This document shows positions 56,980 to 64,000 of a stretch of DNA of 64,000 nucleotides, piece after piece; the first letter of the stretch is position 1; each line of letters begins with the position of its first letter. Position numbers and translations under genes: made by a program. The stretch comes from Pogostemon cablin (Eukaryota; Streptophyta; Magnoliopsida; Lamiales; Lamiaceae). The notes beneath the pieces were generated by a model. The model saw only the letters and a program-made list of their open reading frames with translations. It did no database searches and had not been told where the DNA came from. The stretch covers positions 26,934,291-26,998,290 of the forward strand of contig CM043013.1 in assembly GCA_023678885.1 (NCBI GenBank), given 5' to 3'.

Positions 56980-58185
56980 TGTTAGATTTGTATACTAAAA
57001 GCCTTGCTTTTGTATTGAACAATTTAATAACAATTTTATTTGAAATGAGAATCATATGATCAAACAGTTTTGTATATTATAAATTATTTATTTATATGTT
57101 TGTGCAAAAGTCCATTTACTTTATACTGTAGATAATATGTTGTGCGACAACACGCGGAAGATCATATTATCAGTTTTCTTATAAAGTATAAACAGATGCT
57201 CACAACCGAGATAGACGGGGACTATCTATCGGTATGGTTGTAGTGTGGTTTGGTATTAGTTTGTCTTGACTATAGAACCACATTAGTACACTGCTTTGTG
57301 TATTGAGAAGGACCGTCTGAGATCGTTCGACTTGTACTGTCTATATAAAAGAACTTGATCTCTGTTATTATGGATGTTCGTGCTCTTAATCCCTATACAA
57401 TAACCTCGACACGTAAGACAGTATATATTTCTTTGATTCATCAATGGGTGAGATTTAAATGAATTAAATCGACAAACTCGGTGAGTTGGGAAATGATGCT
57501 GTCTCTATGGTGTGCTGTTGATTGTAGAAGGAATCTATGTCCGTCATAGGTTGATGATGTCCCCTTGAGGAGCTCATAAGGTTTATCATGTAAATCTTAC
57601 AAGTGGATTAATTTCTGGCATGATAATAAGGTTGAGTGGTACTACTCTCGGATGAGATATTAATTAATTTGAGTTGTCAGTAACTTAATTAATTAATGGG
57701 CATTGTATATCTTAAACATGGGGAGACTATCGGGCTCATAATAAGAAGGAGCCCAGAACGTAATTTTGGGATTGGATGGGCAGTGCAATAATAATATTTT
57801 AGTGGACTATATTATTATTATTGGATTTAATTAAAAACTTTGGGCTAAGCTTGGTTAATTAAATCTGATTGAAGCCCAGCCCAATTTCTCCTCCTGGGCC
57901 CTGCAGTAGCCCAAGTATATAAGTTATCTCAGTTCCTAATAACCTAAGTCTGCGCCACTTACGTAGAGAACAGAGTAGGAGCAGATTGAGAACTCTCTGG
58001 GAATTGTTGACCACACAACACCAGAGTTGACTTTGGGACATACTGTAGAAGATCAGAGGTGTTCTAAACAGATCATCATCCTCTACACCAATCCAGAAGA
58101 CAGGTAATTTTTTTATACTTCCGCTGTATCTGATTATCTGTTTTTCTTATTGAATCACGTTCACCATAAGATCCAATTGCCAACA
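56980..58185 (+). repeat. 5' LTR of copia element
   Basis: 1206 bp from TGTTAGATTTG to GCCAACA. The TATA box TATATAAG is at 57916-57923. The boundary is fixed on the right by the primer site and on the left by the break in the Athila LTR. Confidence 0.85.
57916..57923 (+). promoter_or_regulatory. TATA box of copia LTR
   Basis: TATATAAG in the last third of the LTR, consistent with a U3/R promoter. Confidence 0.55.
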
Positions 58186-58187
58186 AT

Positions 58188-58199
58188 TGGTATCAGAGC
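58188..58199 (+). other. Primer binding site, initiator tRNA-Met
   Basis: TGGTATCAGAGC lies two bases after the LTR end, the standard copia primer site. Confidence 0.92.
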
Positions 58200-60367
58200 A
58201 TGGTTTCTTGGTGAAAAGTGATTTGTAAGGATAAGTTTTTGTGATTATTTGATTAATTATTTTAATCTGGCTTTAATCACATGTTAATTGATTCCTCCGT
58301 GTGTTCCTTATCAAGATAGACTGGCTGTGTGTTTGGGATTGGATGTGTGTCATTCATTCATGTGAATGGTGTATTTTTTTTTGTTGACTGTATACACTGT
58401 ACACACATATTTCATTCAAGACAATCTGTCTTTCTTTCGTCCACATCACACACGCGCACCCTGTTGATGGGTGTTCTTCCCGGCGGCGCGTGGTCATCTA
58501 ACGAGGAGGCGGAGTCTGGGCGGCGCCGACAATCGATGTTTGGTGGCTTCGGCCCGACCAGTTTTGTCATGGTGGCACTGCACAGATGAGAGGCATCGAC
58601 TGGTACGACTGGCGGCGGCGAGTGGTGATTCGATGGCGGCACGGTGGCGATGACTCTAAGGCGAGGCGTGTCTGGACGACGTGTCGGCGTAACCTAGAGT
58701 CTCACCAACTATCAGCAGCAGCGGTGAGTGCAGTGGTGGTCGGCGTCAACACTGTCGGCGACAGCCACGGAGCATGCTTCTGGATTTCCGTCGCACGACT
58801 GCAAGGCGGCTGTGATGAATCCGAGCGGATCGTATCTCGGTAGGGTGACGGTGCTCATGCCGAGAACAGCGGCCCCGAATCACGGCAGATTCGAAGCAGA
58901 CGGGCGGCGGCGGCTGAGGGAGCAGCGTTCCAGGCGGATTGTCAGAGACGTGCACCGGAGATGACTCACTGGACACGAACCAGTGCAATTTTGGACAGAG
59001 ACCGTGATTCCTGCAGGCTGGCGGCTGCACGACGGTGATCAGATCGGCGCGGATCTGGTGGCTAGTGATAGCTGGGCGGCAGAATCGAGGCAGCGGCGCT
59101 GAAAGAATGCACAGCGGCTGGTGGTGCGATGGTGATTCTTCACGGTTGGGAGCTGCTCGGCGGCGGGCTAACGACAAGATTCCGGTGGACTGTTGGCGGC
59201 ACCACCGGCGGCAGCAGCGCCAGGTTGCGCCGGTGATCCCTGAAAAATGAAGAGGAGGCGGGCGGCTGCTGTTCCTAGGGCTCCACTTTTAATTGGGCCT
59301 GTTTTTTAATTATTTGTGCTTTGGGCCGTACTGACAAGGCCCAAATTTTATTATTGTTTTAATTGGCTTTTGGGCTAGGGTCTGTTGAGCCCAAACCCTA
59401 TTTTTTTATTGCCTTAGGCCTGTTATGTTATTGCTGGGTTTTGGGCTTCATGGATGGTATTTAATTATTTGTGCAGCTGGGCCCAATTTTGTTTAATTGT
59501 TTGAGGTGTTGGGCCATGATTTGTATTGGGCTTGTTCCAAGAAAATAAAATTGGCTGGGTAAATGGGCATTATTAATTGAATAAGGAGCTGCTCATTTTA
59601 TGCTATTTGGATAGCTGGGCCCATTATTGATCTAACATTATTATGCAATTAATTATTATATATAATTGATTTAATTGTTTTGCTTGACAATTAATTGTTA
59701 TATATGTGAAAGGCATGTTCTATGTGATTTATTTAATTTTAAATTACTTTAATAGAAGCATGCTAGGTTGTATATTTTATTATGAAATATTATATGCATG
59801 TTAAAAACCCTCTGTGCTAAATAACTAAGTGGGAGAGCGGATTAGTAAATAAATTCCCATGGCCTCCATTATTGGTTTGTAAGTGATATGAGTAAACTTG
59901 CGCGTTGGCATTAGAGCCTTCCTCCCTAACGGATGAGTTTATTCATGGTTCACTAGTACAAACTTCTTCATGATGATTATAGAAAGTTATCCGAGCGCGT
60001 GTGGATTTCACCAACTGAAGGCACATAAGCTTGGGCAGCGGACTTGGAATCAAATAATGGTATACACTTAGGTGTAAATAATAAGTATCCTCCCCAACGG
60101 AGTCACTGCTGTTATTTGCATGGCTAAAAAGTAACCGACTATTAATTATTTTGTTATAAAGTCAGGTTGACGAATGAAATTAATGGGTAAAACCTACTCT
60201 TGTAAATGTTCGGGTTTGTATACGTCCACCCTAACGTGACATGCAAATTCACGGTGCTTGAGATGTTGGTGAATTTTATTTTATATTATTTTGAGGGATT
60301 CAATATAAATTGATAAATTCGAAGAGTTTGATCTGTTTATTTAATTTATGATTCTCAGGATTTTCAA
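58200..60367 (+). other. Copia leader with a GC-rich block
   Basis: From about 58470 to 59260 the leader is very rich in GGCGG/GGCGGC, with overlapping ORFs on both strands and no protein similarity. 59261-60367 is AT-rich with many GGGCC/GGCCC words and no ORF. It is unusually long for a copia leader. Confidence 0.65.
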
Positions 60368-63300
60368 ATGGCTCTCAACTCACTTTCTGTAATACTTAAA
60401 GATCATAAACTTACTGGCACAAACTATGTTGACTGGAAGCGAAACATGGACATTGTTTTAACTGCTGAAGACTATATCTTTGTTTTCACTGAGGAATGTC
60501 CTCCGGCACCTACTGATGACTCTACCGAAGAGCAAAGAGTTGCTTATAATAAGTGGGTCAAAGCTGATAGGATGGCTAAGTGTTACATTTTGGCTTCAAT
60601 GCCAAATGTGCTACAGACTCAGCATCAAGCTATGGAGACCGCCTATGATATGATGCATAATCTTAGGGAACTCTTCGGACATCAGAGTCTTCCTGCTAGG
60701 TCGAAGGGCATGTCGGTCTTAATAAACACCAAAATGGCTGAGGGCACTCCCGTAAGGGAACATGTCCTTAGGATGATGGGCCAACTCAACGAGTTGGAAG
60801 TTCTTGGAGCTGAAATCGATGGGAAAACTCAGGTCGATATCATACTCCAAAGCTTGCCTAGGAGTTTTAAGCAGTTCCGCCTGAATTATGGTATGAACAA
60901 ACGTATGTATACGTTGGCGGAACTTCTGACAGAACTTGTGGCGGCGGAAGAACTGTTTCGTAGACCTCCTCAGGTTCATGTTGCTGAAAAAGCTCCTCAT
61001 CCTAGGCCAAAAGGCGGTAGGAAGAAGAAGAAGCAAGGAAATTCAGCACCGGTGAATCAAGTGAAAGCAAGGACTGGTGCAGTCAAGAAGCCTAAAGGCA
61101 AGTGCTTCAAATGCAAGCAGCCGGGACACTACAAGGCAGACTGCCCTCTTCTGAAGGGGAACAGGAATGGTAAGTCTTATATACTAGTTGTTGAATCGTG
61201 TTTAGCGGCTGTATCTGCTAACACTTGGTGTGTAGATACGGGAGCCACTGACCATGTCTGCAATTCTTTGCAGGGGTTCCACCAAACCCGACAGCTTAGT
61301 GATGGTGAGATTACCATACTCATGGGGAATGCTACGATAGTAGCAGCTGTTGCAGTGGGAGACGTCTATTTATTTGTTAATAAGAATAAAACTCTTGTTT
61401 TGAGGAATTGTCTTTATGTACCTAATTTTAGAAAGAATTTAATTTCGGTTTCTAAATTATTTATGGATGGTTATTCTGTTTCTTTTAATGACAAGGTTGT
61501 TTTAAGAAAGAATGGAATTTTTATCTGTGATGGTGCATTGATAGATAACTTGTATACTCTTAATCCAATTTCTCCCACAGTGCAACAAATTGAAGCGAAT
61601 GATACATCTACTAATAAGAGAAAAGAACCTTCTAAAATGAACCAAACATATATTTGGCATATAAGACTAAGTCATATTAACTTGAGTAGGATTCAAAGGT
61701 TGATAGCTGATGGACCTCTGAGTTCATTAGTAGTGGAAAATTATCCAACTTGCGAATCCTGCTTGGAAGGAAAAATGACCAAGAGGCCTTTCAAGGCAAA
61801 GGGGTATAGATCCAAGGATTTGTTGGAATTGGTTCATTCCGATTTATGTGGTCCTATGTCTGTCCATGCAAGAGGTGGTTATGAATATTTCGTCACTTTC
61901 ATTGACGATTATTCTAGATACGGGTATGTTTATTTGATGCGCCGCAAGTCTGAGTGCTTTGATAAATTCAAAGAGTACAAGGCTGATGTGGAAAAGCAAC
62001 TTGGAAAATATATCAAGACACTACGATCTGATCGTGGTGGCGAATACCTCTTGGGAGAGTTTAGAAATTTTTTATCAGAAAATGGGATTGAATCCCAATT
62101 GTCTGCACCGGGCACACCCCAGCAGAATGGTGTAGCGGAAAGAAGAAATAGGACTCTTATGGAAATGGTAAGATCTATGATGAGTTATTCGGAATTACCC
62201 AGTTCGTTTTGGGGATATGCCTTGGATACAGCGGCTTATATCCTGAATTTAGTACCTTCTAAATCAGTAGCTTCAACACCCATCGAATTGTGGACAAAGC
62301 GAAAGCCTAGTCTCAAACACTTTCGGATTTGGGGTGCTCCGGCACATGTGTTGAAGCAAGATGCTGATAAGTTAGAATCGCGTACGGATGTTTGTCTGTT
62401 TATAGGATATCCTAAAGGAACGAGGGGTGGTCTATTTTATGATCCTAATGACCAAAAGGTGATCGTGAGCACGAACGCTAGATTTTTGGAAGAGGATTAT
62501 GTAATGAATCACAAACCCAAGAGTACAATTGTTCTAGAAGAAGTTAGAAGGGAAACACCAAACAATATACCAACTGTGCAAGAGGATATACCACAGGACA
62601 CTGCACCGCATGTCACACCTGATACACAATTGCCTGCGGAGCCTCGTCGTAGTGGGAGGGTTGTGATACAACCAGATAGATTCATGGGATTGGGAGAGTT
62701 TTCTGATTTAATCCCGGGTGAACATGAAATCGACCCATGGAATTACAACGAGGCACTGCAAGATAAAGATAATCTATTATGGCAAAACGCAATGAAATCT
62801 GAGATAGAATCCATGTATTCTAATCAAGTCTGGGAGCTTGTAGAACCACCTAATGGTGTAAAAGCTATTGGATGCAAGTGGATCTATAAGAGAAAAAGAG
62901 AATCTGACGGTAAGGTGAAAACCTTTAAAGCAAGGATTGTGGCTAAAGGATATACTCAGAAAGAAGGAATCGATTATGAGGAAACCTTCTCGCCCGTGGC
63001 CATGCTTAAGTCGATCCGGATTCTTTTGTCTATTGCTGCTCATATGGATTATGAGGTATGGCAGATGGATGTCAAGACAGCTTTCCTGAATGGAAGTCTT
63101 GAGGAAAACTCTATATGAAGCAACCAGAGGGTTTCATTGCAAAGGGCGAAGAGCATCTTGTGTATAAGCTTAAAAGGTCCATTTATGGATTGAAACAAGC
63201 TTCAAGATCATGGAACATCCGTTTTGATGAAGTAATCCAGTCATATGGATTTATTCAATGTCCGGATGAATCATGTGTATACAAGAAGTGTGACGGAAAC

Positions 63301-64000
63301 GTAGTGGTATTTCTTGTACTCTACGTGGATGATATTCTGCTCATTGGAAATAATGTAAAGGTATTGTCGGGCGTAAGGGTATGGCTGTCCAAACAGTTTG
63401 AGATGAAGGACTTAGGAGAAGCTGGACACATTCTTGGGATCAAATTAATAAGGGATCGCAAGAAAAGAATATTATGCTTATCCCAAACTTCATATATTGA
63501 TACAATCCTGACTCGTTTTAACATGCAAGATTCTAAGAAAGGTTTTCTTACCTTTCAGACATGGAATACCTCTATCTAAGGAAATGTGTCCAAAGACACA
63601 ACATGAAATAGAGGCAATGAAGCTGGTCCCTTATGCTTCGGTAATAGGAAGCCTCATGTATGCTATGTTATGCACGAGACCGGATATCTGTTATGCCGTG
63701 GGCATGGTCAGCAGGTATCAAAGTAATCCAGGACAAGGACATTGAACTGCGGTAAAGCATATTTTGAAGTACCGCCGAAGGACTAGGGATTATGTGCTGG
63801 TTTACCGGGCAGATACTTTGTTACCTTTGGGTTATACTGATTCGGAATTCCAGTCAGATAGGGATGCTAGTAAATCCACCTCGGGTTATGTGTATACTCT
63901 TGGAGGAGGAGCCGTAATATGGAGAAGTGTAAAGCAGAAATACGTTGCGGACTCTTACCATGGAAGCTGAATATGTAGCAGCCTCTGAGGCAGCTAAAGA
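60368..64000 (+). pseudogene. Copia gag-pol polyprotein with isolated frame breaks
   Basis: ATG 60368 opens a 916-codon frame. Gag runs to about residue 240 (LTGTNYVDWKRNMD) and the zinc knuckle CFKCKQPGHYKADC lies at about 246-259. Protease has WCVDTGATDH (Asp about 290). Integrase has HIRLSH and CESCLEG, then the core D-D-E in VHSDLCGP, LRSDRGGEY and QQNGVAERR. RT starts at about 795 (KWIYKRKRESDG, QMDVKTAFLNG). A one-base loss near 63107 ends the frame. RT goes on at 63115 (KLKRSIYGLKQASRSW, LYVDDILLIGN) until a one-base gain near 63551. The next frame has a stop at about 63744 (Trp to TGA), and RNase H (GYTDSEFQSDRDASKSTSGY) is shifted again near 63956. All catalytic residues seen are intact. 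Confidence 0.92.

Larger units (their letters stand above)
56980..64000 (+). mobile_element. Ty1/copia element, 3' end outside window
   Basis: The 5' LTR is 56980-58185, the tRNA-iMet primer site 58188, a leader of about 2.2 kb follows, and gag-pol runs from 60368 to the window edge. It is inserted in the Athila LTR; the predicted target duplication is GATAT, the five bases before 56980. Gag-pol is nearly complete but has three indels and one nonsense codon. Confidence 0.92.

Noticed and set aside
58329..59250. Several GC-rich ORFs on both strands before copia gag
   Set aside because: Same reason: composition-driven, between primer site and gag, with no conserved motifs.

Overview
The window is plant nuclear DNA, most likely from a eudicot (an asterid such as a Lamiales species would fit, but this is inference). 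It is AT-rich, contains spliced plant-type genes, Stowaway MITEs, a tRNA-type SINE and several families of plant LTR retrotransposons. Roughly four fifths of it is retrotransposon sequence in nested or tandem arrangements. Only three host loci are recognisable, all between about 20.8 and 37.3 kb.

Layout. (1) 1-18623 is the 3' two thirds of a Ty3/gypsy element of the Tat type (RT, RNase H, second archaeal-type RNase H, integrase, 3' LTR). Its pol is split by a later Athila-type insertion at 1193-10232, which has 2-kb LTRs and a 5-bp target duplication CCTGC. Between pol and the 3' LTR the Tat element carries an antisense, intron-containing plant-mobile-domain gene (12613-15490). The Tat LTR abuts the broken end of a Stowaway-like MITE. 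(2) 18.7-22.0 kb is single-copy-looking DNA with a DREB2F-like AP2/ERF gene on the minus strand. (3) 22056-35267 is a multi-exon minus-strand gene for an unidentified, probably helical-repeat protein. One of its introns holds a 7.66-kb Ty1/copia element with nearly identical 418-bp LTRs and the target duplication AGTAC. (4) 35506-37331 is a MEF1-like DYW-class pentatricopeptide-repeat gene, divergently arranged with the previous gene and broken by three frame changes. (5) 37.3-41.8 kb is AT-rich intergenic DNA with a SINE that was itself invaded by a Stowaway MITE, plus a second Stowaway MITE. (6) 41820-56979 is an old Athila array: truncated 3' end, LTR, degenerate gag-pol and a spliced env-like ORF, then a second LTR. 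(7) From 56980 to the window end a Ty1/copia element sits inside that last LTR; it has a long GC-rich leader and a gag-pol frame interrupted by a few isolated indels.

How the parts relate. The stacking order can be read directly: MITE, then Tat, then Athila 1 on the left; SINE then MITE in the middle; Athila 2 then copia on the right. Athila 1 and the intronic copia have young-looking LTRs but lack a usable pol, so both were probably mobilised in trans. The most unusual signals are: the antisense PMD gene whose introns survived inside a retroelement; hairpins repeated in the 3' regions of all Athila copies with a symmetric base-pair change; short inverted motifs, different in each Athila, shared between LTR and internal linkers; the intron-containing env-like ORF; and an intact unknown ORF inside an otherwise ruined copia element.

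Limits: everything was read by eye. LTR divergences are rough, exon joins are predictions, and several single-base frame breaks could be assembly errors.
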